Shown piece after piece: positions 1-5,272 of a DNA stretch of 14,300 nucleotides; the stretch's first letter is position 1; the number at the start of each line of letters is the position of its first letter. A model generated the notes under the pieces. The model saw only the letters and a program-made list of their open reading frames with translations, made no database searches and was not told where the DNA came from. Origin of the DNA: DASYAE01 sp036501535 (lineage in GTDB: Bacteria; Actinomycetota; Actinomycetes; Streptomycetales; Catenulisporaceae); contig DASYAE010000151.1 in NCBI GenBank assembly GCA_036501535.1, forward strand, positions 1-14,300, given 5' to 3'. The position numbers and the translations under genes are program-made.

Positions 1-269
1 GCCAGGATGGCGTTGGCGCCGCGCTGCTGCGCCTCGTGGATCATCCGGCCCATCACTTCGTTGCGGCTGTCCACCAGCACCTTGGTCATGCCCTTGAGCT
101 CGCCGCCCACGATCGACTTGAAGCCGGCGCCCATCTGGCTGAACACGTTGCGCGAGCGCACGGTCAGGCCGAAGACCTCGCCGAGCACCTGCTGGACCCG
201 GTAGCCCGGCATCTCGTTCGTGGTCGCCACGAGGAACTGCGCGCCGGTCCAGCCGGAGGCATCACTCAT
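1..269 (-). CDS. YbjQ/DUF74 family protein, 5' part (runs off left edge)
   Basis: The first 89 codons of a minus-strand gene are visible; the end lies beyond base 1. The protein begins MSDASGWTGAQFLVATTNEM and continues with features typical of the YbjQ (DUF74, putative heavy-metal-binding) family: a segment reading GLTVRSRNVFSQ, then GAGFKSIVGGELKGMTK, then an R-(E/N)-x-x-x-RMI-x-EAQ-x-x-GANAI segment. E. coli YbjQ has the same order (new-gene start, IVGG, GA-A-V). These proteins form small pentameric rings; no enzymatic role is established. The start ATG at 269 is preceded by AAGGA (283-279, minus strand) with a 9-base gap. A further upstream ATG at 279 hits a stop within six codons, which supports 269. 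The gene is divergent from the phosphodiesterase, with 111 bases between them. Family assignment is fairly sure; function is unknown. Confidence 0.8.
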   Translation of the reverse strand, partial: MSDASGWTGAQFLVATTNEMPGYRVQQVLGEVFGLTVRSRNVFSQMGAGFKSIVGGELKGMTKVLVDSRNEVMGRMIHEAQQRGANAIL

Positions 270-335
270 CTGGTCCCATCCTTCATCTTGGCGCGGGACA
301 CGCGCCAGGCGGAATTCGTCCACTCTTCTTATCCC

Positions 336-353
336 GGTGGGCCGCAGCCCACC
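336..353. promoter_or_regulatory. Dyad in the ybjQ-like/phosphodiesterase divergent region
   Basis: GGTGGGC (336-342) and GCCCACC (347-353) form a perfect 7-bp inverted repeat with a 4-base centre (CGCA). It lies in the 111-base gap between two divergent start codons, where it could be a shared operator, or an RNA hairpin in a leader. I could not assign convincing -35/-10 boxes for either gene. Confidence 0.35.
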
Positions 354-380
354 AGTCTCACGTTATTGGGATGAGACCAT

Positions 381-1274
381 ATGGATGTGCGCACAACGTA
401 CGACGAACCGGTCCGCCCGCAGATCATCGCTCACCGCGGCGCATCGGCCGAGGCTCCGGAGCACACGCTGGCCGCCTACCGCGCCGCGGTCGGGGCCGGA
501 GCCGACGCCCTCGAGTGCGACGTGCGGCTGACCGCGGACGGCCACCTCGTCTGTGTGCACGACCGGCGGGTCAACCGCACCTCGGATGGCCGCGGTCTGG
601 TCTCGACGCTGGAGCTGGCCCGGCTGGAGGAACTCGACTTCGGCTCCTGGCACCCGAACGGCGCCGGCGCCGCGGCGGACGGCGCCGTGAACCCCGAGAG
701 CGCCGACCCCAAGACTGCCGACACCGAGGCTGCCGACACCGAGAGCGCCGACGGCGAGGAGCCGGACCGGGACCGCAACAAGGTGCTGACCCTGCGCCGG
801 CTGCTCGAACTGCTCGAGGAGACGCCGCGGCGGGTCGAGCTGGCGGTCGAGGTCAAGCACCCGACCCGGTACGCCGGCCTGGTCGAGCGCAGGCTCGTCG
901 ACCTGCTCGGCGAGTTCGGGCTGCTGCACCGGCGCGGCGACATGTCGTCACCGGTTCGGGTGATGAGCTTCTCCGCGCGGGCGATCCGCCGGATCCACCG
1001 GCTGGCCCCGGCACTGGACACCGTCTTCCTCATGGAGCCGCTGACCTACCGGCTGCGCGAGGGTCAACTGCCACGCGGCGTGCCTATCGCCGGGCCGTCC
1101 ATCGACATCCTGCGCACCCGCCCCGACTACGTGAACCGCATGCACCGCTCCGGCCAGCAGGTCCACGTCTGGACCGTGGACGAGCCGAACGACGTCCAGC
1201 TCTGTCTGAAGCTCGGCGTCGACGCGATAATCACCAACCGGCCCCGCGAGGTGCGCGCACTCGTGGACGCCTGA
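381..1274 (+). CDS. Glycerophosphodiester phosphodiesterase (GDPD family)
   Basis: This 297-residue protein is a GDPD-type TIM-barrel enzyme. The family hydrolyses glycerophosphodiesters to glycerol-3-phosphate and an alcohol using a divalent metal. Visible signature: HRG at 18-20, the PEHTLAAY stretch (the usual PENT motif with His for Asn), Glu45 and Asp47 in ALECDVRLT, His60-Asp61 in VCVHDRRV, Glu157-x-Lys159 in the metal-binding strand, and a C-terminal VHVWTVDE ... GVDAIITNRP ending. There is no signal peptide, so it is probably cytoplasmic, like UgpQ. An acidic low-complexity insertion (about residues 90-133) interrupts the barrel between the His60 region and the conserved LTLRRLLELL helix; it contains four five-residue repeats. 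ATG 381 is the first start in frame and leaves the HRG motif at the usual distance from the N-terminus. No clear Shine-Dalgarno is visible (GGGATGAG lies 6 bases upstream). Confidence 0.93.
   Translation: MDVRTTYDEPVRPQIIAHRGASAEAPEHTLAAYRAAVGAGADALECDVRLTADGHLVCVHDRRVNRTSDGRGLVSTLELARLEELDFGSWHPNGAGAAADGAVNPESADPKTADTEAADTESADGEEPDRDRNKVLTLRRLLELLEETPRRVELAVEVKHPTRYAGLVERRLVDLLGEFGLLHRRGDMSSPVRVMSFSARAIRRIHRLAPALDTVFLMEPLTYRLREGQLPRGVPIAGPSIDILRTRPDYVNRMHRSGQQVHVWTVDEPNDVQLCLKLGVDAIITNRPREVRALVDA
699..758 (+). repeat. Four 15-bp tandem units inside the phosphodiesterase gene
   Basis: Four head-to-tail 15-base units start at 699, 714, 729 and 744, all in codon phase, and encode SADPK, TADTE, AADTE, SADGE (residues 107-126). 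Units 2 and 3 differ only in their first codon. The array is hydrophilic and acidic and forms a flexible insertion rather than part of the barrel. The in-frame period means copy-number change would not disrupt the gene. Confidence 0.9.
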
Positions 1275-1683
1275 GCCGGCTTTGGGCAACCGCGTGCGGG
1301 AGGTTCGAGGGGAGCATTCAGGCGCGCGGACACCTTAGGTATCCGCCGCAATACACTCCGGCGCGCAAACCTGAACCGCCGTCGCAGCCTGAACAAGGTC
1401 TGTGCTTCAAATCTCGGTAAAGTCAATGCAAAGCCCAGAGCCTTGGACCATTCTGTCCAACTGCATGCCCAACTGCGCGGATGCAGGCCGCCCCGCCGGC
1501 GGTCCGGCCGACCCCGGTCGCCGCGGGCGTCGTAAGGGCGCCTACCGGGCCCACTGTAGGGTGCCGCGCCGTTTCTCGCGCAGCCCTCACGGGCAACGTC
1601 TTCCTTGTGAACTTCAGCGGTCCGCGGCCCACCGCCGCGCTCCGACGGGAAGACCATGACGGAAGGGGGCAGTGGGGGTGATC
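1275..1683. other. Non-coding stretch between phosphodiesterase and RsbW-like gene
   Basis: About 400 bases without a credible gene. Small open frames exist, but they lack ribosome sites and coding-type third positions. What can be seen: a perfect 6-bp inverted repeat TTGGAC-CATTCT-GTCCAA (1443-1460); a palindrome CCGCCGGCGG near 1493-1502; and two isolated -10-like hexamers, TAAAGT (1418-1423) and TAGGGT (1557-1562), neither with a recognisable -35. TAGGGT would give the ATP-binding gene a leader of roughly 115 bases. The local AT content at 1330-1430 is higher than in the flanking genes, as expected of a promoter region. Confidence 0.5.
1443..1460. promoter_or_regulatory. Inverted repeat TTGGAC/GTCCAA
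   Basis: Perfect 6-bp arms with a 6-base spacer. It could be an operator or a weak hairpin; its position about 170 bases after the phosphodiesterase stop makes a simple terminator less likely. Confidence 0.3.
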
Positions 1684-2316
1684 ATGCCCGTCACCCGTGT
1701 CGCACCCACGTCGTACACCGCGGAACTCCCGCATTCCTCGACCAGCGTCCGACAGGCGAGATCCCTGCTGGCCGCATCGCTCAGCGAGCGGGATGTGCTC
1801 GGGACCGCGGCGGACGACGCCATACTCATCCTCAGCGAACTGGTGACCAACGCTTTGCGACACGCCAGGGCGCTGAGCTCGGGGACGATCAGGGTTTCAT
1901 GGGGACTCAGCGGGGACGGGCAGCTGCGCATCGAGGTGACGGACGGCGGCGGCACCACCAGGCCGACCCCCAAGCCCTACTCGATGTCGGTATCGTCGCA
2001 CGCCGGACGGGGTCTGGAGATCGTGGACCGGTTGGCCGACCGGTGGGGCTCGCAGCGCGAGGAGGGCGGTGACGAGTACACCGTCTGGGCCGAGCTCGCG
2101 GTCCGCGCACGGCACGCCGGACGCCGCTCGCGCGAGCAGGGCCAGGGCGCCCCGGCGACGGTGACCCAGCTGCCGTCCGCCGCGCCGCAGGCACCGGCCG
2201 CCGACCGGAAGCGCGACGCCGAGCCGTCGGACAAGGCCGAAGTACCCGTGACCACGCCGGACTCCTCGGGGACCGTCATCAGGCTGCTGCCTCCCTATCC
2301 GCACGCCCAGCGCTGA
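1684..2316 (+). CDS. RsbW-like ATP-binding protein (HATPase_c_2, anti-sigma-factor type)
   Basis: This 210-residue protein has a single GHKL ATPase domain of the anti-sigma/serine-kinase type that is very abundant in streptomycetes. The N-box is ELVTNALRHA (Glu52, Asn56, His60), the G1 box is EVTDGGG (Asp87) and the G2 box is HAGRGLEIVDRLADRWG (106 onward). Known relatives (RsbW, SpoIIAB) bind and phosphorylate anti-anti-sigma factors and hold sigma factors inactive. No partner sigma factor or STAS protein lies in the window, so this one is an orphan. After about residue 135 there is a 75-residue Ala/Pro/Lys-rich tail with no recognisable domain. Start choice: ATG 1684 follows GGGGGTGAT (1674-1682), almost a full complement of the 16S tail; GTG 1678, with GGAAGGGGG upstream, is also possible. 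The gene converges on the TetR gene. Confidence 0.88.
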   Translation: MPVTRVAPTSYTAELPHSSTSVRQARSLLAASLSERDVLGTAADDAILILSELVTNALRHARALSSGTIRVSWGLSGDGQLRIEVTDGGGTTRPTPKPYSMSVSSHAGRGLEIVDRLADRWGSQREEGGDEYTVWAELAVRARHAGRRSREQGQGAPATVTQLPSAAPQAPAADRKRDAEPSDKAEVPVTTPDSSGTVIRLLPPYPHAQR

Positions 2317-2332
2317 AACGGGGCGCGTGCGA

Positions 2333-2349
2333 GGCGGCGCAGCGCCGCC
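2333..2349. terminator. Hairpin between convergent genes (first)
   Basis: GGCGGCGC, a central A, then GCGCCGCC form a perfect palindromic stem 17 bases after the ATP-binding gene stop. There is no T-tract. High-GC actinomycetes often terminate at such tail-less hairpins, and the convergent arrangement fits a bidirectional terminator. Confidence 0.5.
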
Positions 2350-2369
2350 CGAGCCGTGTCGCGCTGCCG

Positions 2370-2401
2370 CCGCGGCCGATCCGCGATCCTTCGGGCCGCG
2401 G
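2370..2401. terminator. Hairpin between convergent genes (second)
   Basis: CCGCGGCC (2370-2377) and GGCCGCGG (2394-2401) are perfect 8-bp arms around a 16-base loop. The hairpin is followed on the plus strand by an AT-richer segment (GGTAAAACAG, TTCTCTTATC). It is likely a second terminator serving one of the two converging transcripts. Confidence 0.45.
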
Positions 2402-2490
2402 TCAATCCGGGGTAAAACAGTTCTCTTATCTTTGCCGCGCGCCTTGCCGAGCGCGGGCCGCGCCGCCATACCGTGACCGGAGGGTCCGGT

Positions 2491-3270
2491 CTAGGGTGTT
2501 TCCCCCGTCGCCCTAGGCCGGGCCATCTCCTCGGCCCGCTCGGCGCCGTTCGAGCCGTGGGGGCCGGTCGCGCCGTTGGCCGCATTGCCGTTGCTGCTGC
2601 CGTTCGGGGCGCCGTTGGCGGCCTGGCCCGGGGTCGCGGGCAGCGGCGCGAGATAGGCGTCGAGCATCACGCCGAGTTCCTCCACGAGCCGGGCGACCGG
2701 CACCGGCCCGGTGGCGGCGGCCGAGACGATGAAGGCCTGCGCGGTCAGCACGATGGCGTGCGCCTGCACGGCGACCGAGCCGGCGCGGATCGAGCCGTCC
2801 CGGTGCCCCGCGTCGAGCCGGTTGGCCAGCAGCGTGACGGCGATCTGCTGGGTCGAGCCGAACCGGCTGACCAGGTACGGCATCAGGATCTCCGGCTCGG
2901 CGTCGAGCACCTGGCGCAGCAGCGGGTCGGCGTGGAAGGCGCGCACTGCGGCGAGCACGGTGTCCACCAGGCGGCGCCTGGCTGGCCGCGGATCTGCGCG
3001 GTCGTCCCCCGAGGGGGCGTGCTCGTGCAGGATCCGGGCGAACTCGTGCCCGAGCACCTCACTGATCAGAGAGCTGATGTCGGAGTAGCGCCGGTAGAGC
3101 GTCATCCGGCTGACCCCGGCCCGCCGCGCCACGTCGCCGAGCGTCGTGTCGTGCACGCCGACGGCCAGCACACAGGCCCGGGCGGCGTCGAGAATCTGCC
3201 GCTCGTTCAGCGGCAGCGGTCGCGGCTTGGCCCGGCCCGCGGCGGCCGGCGACGGGGAGTGCGCGCTCAT
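2491..3270 (-). CDS. TetR/AcrR family regulator with Asn-Gly-rich tail
   Basis: This 259-residue protein has a TetR DNA-binding domain near its N-terminus: ERQILDAARACVLAVG, then TTLGDVARRAGVSRMTLYRRYSD, the classic helix-turn-helix with the LYRRY recognition end. The rest is the usual all-helical ligand/dimer domain, including a TLLANRL helix and the conserved long C-terminal helices, ending near LVEELGVMLDAYLAPL. Beyond that lies a 55-residue tail containing five Asn-Gly pairs, apparently disordered. An in-frame TTG exists at 3288, but ATG 3270 is preferred because a TACTCT -10 box ends 7 bases before it. No ribosome-binding site is present, which fits a leaderless mRNA. It is not adjacent to an obvious target: the next gene upstream (3366-4049) is on the same strand, 95 bases away. 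The ligand is unknown. Confidence 0.92.
   Translation of the reverse strand: MSAHSPSPAAAGRAKPRPLPLNERQILDAARACVLAVGVHDTTLGDVARRAGVSRMTLYRRYSDISSLISEVLGHEFARILHEHAPSGDDRADPRPARRRLVDTVLAAVRAFHADPLLRQVLDAEPEILMPYLVSRFGSTQQIAVTLLANRLDAGHRDGSIRAGSVAVQAHAIVLTAQAFIVSAAATGPVPVARLVEELGVMLDAYLAPLPATPGQAANGAPNGSSNGNAANGATGPHGSNGAERAEEMARPRATGETP
2545..2616 (-). repeat. Recurrent AACGGC hexamers (Asn-Gly) in the TetR tail
   Basis: Five copies of GCCGTT (AACGGC on the coding strand) occur at 2545, 2572, 2587, 2599 and 2611, each encoding Asn-Gly in frame. Spacing is irregular, so this is a cryptic repeat rather than a clean tandem array. Confidence 0.7.
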
Positions 3271-3277
3271 CCTGACC

Positions 3278-3306
3278 AGAGTACGCAATAAGCTACCAGC
3301 GGGTAA
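3278..3306 (-). promoter_or_regulatory. Promoter of the TetR gene, leaderless layout
   Basis: On the minus strand, TTACCC (3306-3301) lies 17 bases from TACTCT (3283-3278), which fits the TANNNT -10 form. Seven bases (GGTCAGG) separate the -10 from ATG 3270, so transcription would begin at or next to the start codon. A small dyad TACC-AGCG-GGTA (3294-3305) overlaps the -35 and could be an autoregulatory site. Confidence 0.5.
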
Positions 3307-3365
3307 CCTCTAGTCGGCCGTTCGCTCGAAAAGCGCCGCTCCACGTGGGTGCCCGCCGGCCGGGA

Positions 3366-4049
3366 TCAGCTGTCCGAGGACGGGTTCGACGCGGTCGCCG
3401 AGGACGACGCGGCCTGCACCGGGGCGACGGGGCCGGACTCGACGTGGACCGCGCCGTCGGACAGGGGCTTGCCCTGCTCCGCGGCCTCGGCGATGGAGTC
3501 GTACGCGCCGCTGCCCTGGCTCGCCGGGATCGGGCTGGTCGCGCAGGGCGTGGAGGCGGCTCCGGCCGCGACCACGCACTGGCTCTGCACCAGCGTGCCG
3601 TCGCTGCGGGTCAGGTTCACCGCGACGATCTGCGGCACGGTGCCGTCGTTGGTGACGTAGGCCTGGGCGAAGACGGTGCCGTTCTGCTGCTCGACGCAGA
3701 CCTGCAGCTGCACCGTGCCGCCGGAGATCGACTCGCTCTGGTTCGCGCCGCAGAACTCGCCGGACAGCGCCTGGGCCGGTTGGGCTGCGGACAGGCCGCT
3801 CGCGCCCAGGGGCGACCCGCTCTGCCCGGAGGCGGTGTTCTGGGTCTGGCTCGAGGTCTGCGGCGGAGTCGCCTGCGCGGCGGCGATCGGCAGCAGCGCG
3901 ACGCCGACCACGGCGCCGGCCAGCGCCAGCGAGCGGATGTGGTTGGGTTTGAGCGAGGAGGGTTTCGCGGCGGGCTTTCGGACGAGGGCCGACGCGCTCC
4001 CTGCCGTGCGGTCCTCTTCCGGCTGGGTGAACCCGGCTGCTGGCGTCAC
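3366..4049 (-). CDS. Secreted four-cysteine protein, unknown function
   Basis: I do not recognise this as a named family. About 227 residues: a long polar N-terminal stretch with RKPAAKPSSLKPNHIR, a hydrophobic signal or anchor (SLALAGAVVGVALLPIAAAQA) with a plausible AxA-type cleavage at AAAQA-TPP, then a Gln/Ser/Thr-rich linker. The core appears beta-rich and contains the four cysteines (GEFCG, LQVCVEQQ, QSQCVVA, TPCAT). The even cysteine number and extracellular location suggest two disulfides. The C-terminus (from about GAYDSIAEAAEQ) is Ser/Ala-rich. Start: GTG 4049 has GAAGGGGG eight bases upstream; an alternative GTG at 4073 would add eight residues but has only a weak AGG. The unusually long n-region could indicate an anchored rather than a freely secreted protein. 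It is divergent from the GT2 gene. Confidence 0.7.
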   Translation of the reverse strand: MTPAAGFTQPEEDRTAGSASALVRKPAAKPSSLKPNHIRSLALAGAVVGVALLPIAAAQATPPQTSSQTQNTASGQSGSPLGASGLSAAQPAQALSGEFCGANQSESISGGTVQLQVCVEQQNGTVFAQAYVTNDGTVPQIVAVNLTRSDGTLVQSQCVVAAGAASTPCATSPIPASQGSGAYDSIAEAAEQGKPLSDGAVHVESGPVAPVQAASSSATASNPSSDS

Positions 4050-4346
4050 GGCCGCGGCCCCCTTCGTTACCACTTCGATACCTGAAATCCTCGACTCGCC
4101 CAGTACCGACGATCTGGCCGCACCTTCGGTTGCAGAGTGCTGGCACGAGGCGGGACCGGACCGGCGCAGGGGCCTGCCGGAGCCGGCCTGGAACGGTCGG
4201 CACGCAGGTCACAGCATGGATGGGCACCGCCGGTGGGATAATCGACTTTGTGCTGAGTGTGGATCACCGGATCGGCGGCAGTGCGAATGTTAGTCCCCCA
4301 TCCGGGGGTATGGGCAATCAGGTTCACTCTTTCGTGAGCATTGGCA

Positions 4347-4356
4347 CACTCGAGTG
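4347..4356. promoter_or_regulatory. Palindrome CACTCGAGTG beside a TTGGCA box
   Basis: A perfect 10-base palindrome lies immediately 3' of TTGGCA (4341-4346). TCACTC at 4324 repeats the half-site. The arrangement resembles an operator over a plus-strand promoter, but no good -10 stands 16-18 bases downstream (GACGAT is 15 away). Confidence 0.3.
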
Positions 4357-4413
4357 ACTCAGACGATGAAGGCACAAAAACAGGATCAGTAGATACCGCC
4401 AGCCACAGTAGGA

Positions 4414-4484
4414 GCCGCAGTGGGCTGCGGCGGGATGCCGCGAGACGGCACGGAGCGGGATCCGCGGTGTCCCGTACGCGCGGG
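4414..4484 (+). other. Consecutive stem-loops upstream of the GT2 gene
   Basis: Three hairpins follow each other: GCCGCAG-TGGG-CTGCGGC (4414-4431, perfect 7 bp); TGCCG-CGAGA-CGGCA (4436-4450, 5 bp); and CGGGA...TCCCG (4456-4474), with an alternative CCCG-TACGCG-CGGG pairing (4471-4484). If transcribed toward the GT2 gene they could form a terminator/attenuator. If the GT2 mRNA is leaderless they may instead end an upstream transcript. No known riboswitch core was recognised. Confidence 0.35.
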
Positions 4485-4497
4485 ATCGGCCCGCCCT

Positions 4498-4503
4498 TAG
4501 GAT
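4498..4503 (+). promoter_or_regulatory. TAGGAT -10 box of the GT2 gene (or AGGA ribosome site)
   Basis: TAGGAT fits TANNNT and ends 8 bases before ATG 4512, which would put transcription start at or just before the ATG. The overlapping AGGA (4499-4502) could alternatively be a Shine-Dalgarno with a 9-base gap. No -35 resembling TTGACA is found 16-19 bases upstream. Confidence 0.4.
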
Positions 4504-4511
4504 TGCGGTCC

Positions 4512-5261
4512 ATGAGGACTAGCGGCGACGACCTCGCGGTGATCATCCCGGCGTACAACGAACAGGACCGCATCGCGGACACCGTCGAGGGCGCCATGAA
4601 GGTGCCCGGCGCCGACCTCGTCGTCGTGGTCGACGACGGATCGGCCGACGGGACCTCCCGGACCGCCCGCGCGGCCGGCGCGGTCGTGGTGCGGCACAGC
4701 CGGAACCGGGGCAAGGCCGCGGCGATGGAGTCGGGCGCGGCCGCGGTCTCCGCGATCGAGGACCGCGAACTGCGGGCCGAGCCGCGCCTGCTGCTGTTCC
4801 TCGACGGCGACCTGTCCGGCACCGCCGAGAACGCCGGGCCGCTCGCGGATCCGGTGCGCGCCGGCGAGGCGGGCATGACGATCGCGACCCTGCCGCCCCA
4901 GCCCGGCGGCGGCCACGGCTTCGTGGTGCGGCTGGCCCGCGACGGGATCCGCAGCGCGGTCGGCTTCGAGGCGGCGCAGCCGCTCTCCGGGCAGCGCTGC
5001 CTGACCCGCGCGGCGTTCACCGCGGCGCTCCCGCTGGCGTGGGGCTTCGGCGTCGAGACCGGCCTGACGATCGACGTGCTGCGCGCCGGGTTCAAGATCC
5101 GCGAGGTGGAGATCGACTTCCGGCACCGGGTCACCGGCACGGACCTGGCCGCGCAGATGCACCGGGCGAAGCAGTACCGCGACGTCGCCCTGGCCCTTGC
5201 CGCACGCCGCATCCCGGCACAGCTGCGCCCGGCGGCCTGGCGCCCCGGCCGCGCCGGATAG
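4512..5261 (+). CDS. GT2-family glycosyltransferase (polyprenyl-phosphate sugar synthase type)
   Basis: This 249-residue cytoplasmic GT-A enzyme opens with the family start DLAVIIPAYNEQDRI (8-21), then VVVVDDGSADGTS (Asp41-Asp42), RNRGKAAAMESG (65-75) and LLFLDGDLSG with the metal-binding Asp98-Gly-Asp100. A second half contains QPLSGQRCLTRAAF and WGFGVETGLTIDVLRAGFKI, as in dolichol/polyprenyl-phosphate hexose synthases. It has no membrane anchor, so it presumably works at the inner face of the membrane, moving a sugar from a nucleotide donor to polyprenyl phosphate. The start was set at ATG 4512: the frame is open further upstream, but that part is non-coding in character. The GT-C gene begins 12 bases after the stop, indicating one operon. 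The sugar cannot be read from sequence. Confidence 0.9.
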   Translation: MRTSGDDLAVIIPAYNEQDRIADTVEGAMKVPGADLVVVVDDGSADGTSRTARAAGAVVVRHSRNRGKAAAMESGAAAVSAIEDRELRAEPRLLLFLDGDLSGTAENAGPLADPVRAGEAGMTIATLPPQPGGGHGFVVRLARDGIRSAVGFEAAQPLSGQRCLTRAAFTAALPLAWGFGVETGLTIDVLRAGFKIREVEIDFRHRVTGTDLAAQMHRAKQYRDVALALAARRIPAQLRPAAWRPGRAG

Positions 5262-5272
5262 GGCCGCGGCCG

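Larger units (their letters stand above)
4074..4511. other. Divergent intergenic region before the glycosyltransferase pair
   Basis: About 440 bases with no credible gene. From left to right it holds a CCCCC-ATCC-GGGGG dyad (4295-4308); TCACTC (4324-4329) mirrored by GAGTGA (4352-4357), the latter inside the perfect palindrome CACTCGAGTG (4347-4356); a -35-like TTGGCA (4341-4346) beside that palindrome; and a run of stem-loops (4414-4484) just before the GT2 start. The centre (4220-4410) is markedly AT-richer than the flanking genes. It probably contains promoters for both divergent genes; the exact boxes are uncertain. Confidence 0.5.

Noticed and set aside
1402..1659. 85-codon open frame in the gap before the ATP-binding gene
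   Set aside because: Weak GTG start, no ribosome site, Arg/Pro-rich out-of-frame composition, no recognisable motif.
4260..4511. Cobalamin or other known riboswitch upstream of the GT2 gene
   Set aside because: GCCAC and several stems are present, but the required conserved cores and spacing are missing, and a -10 box beside the ATG argues against a leader.
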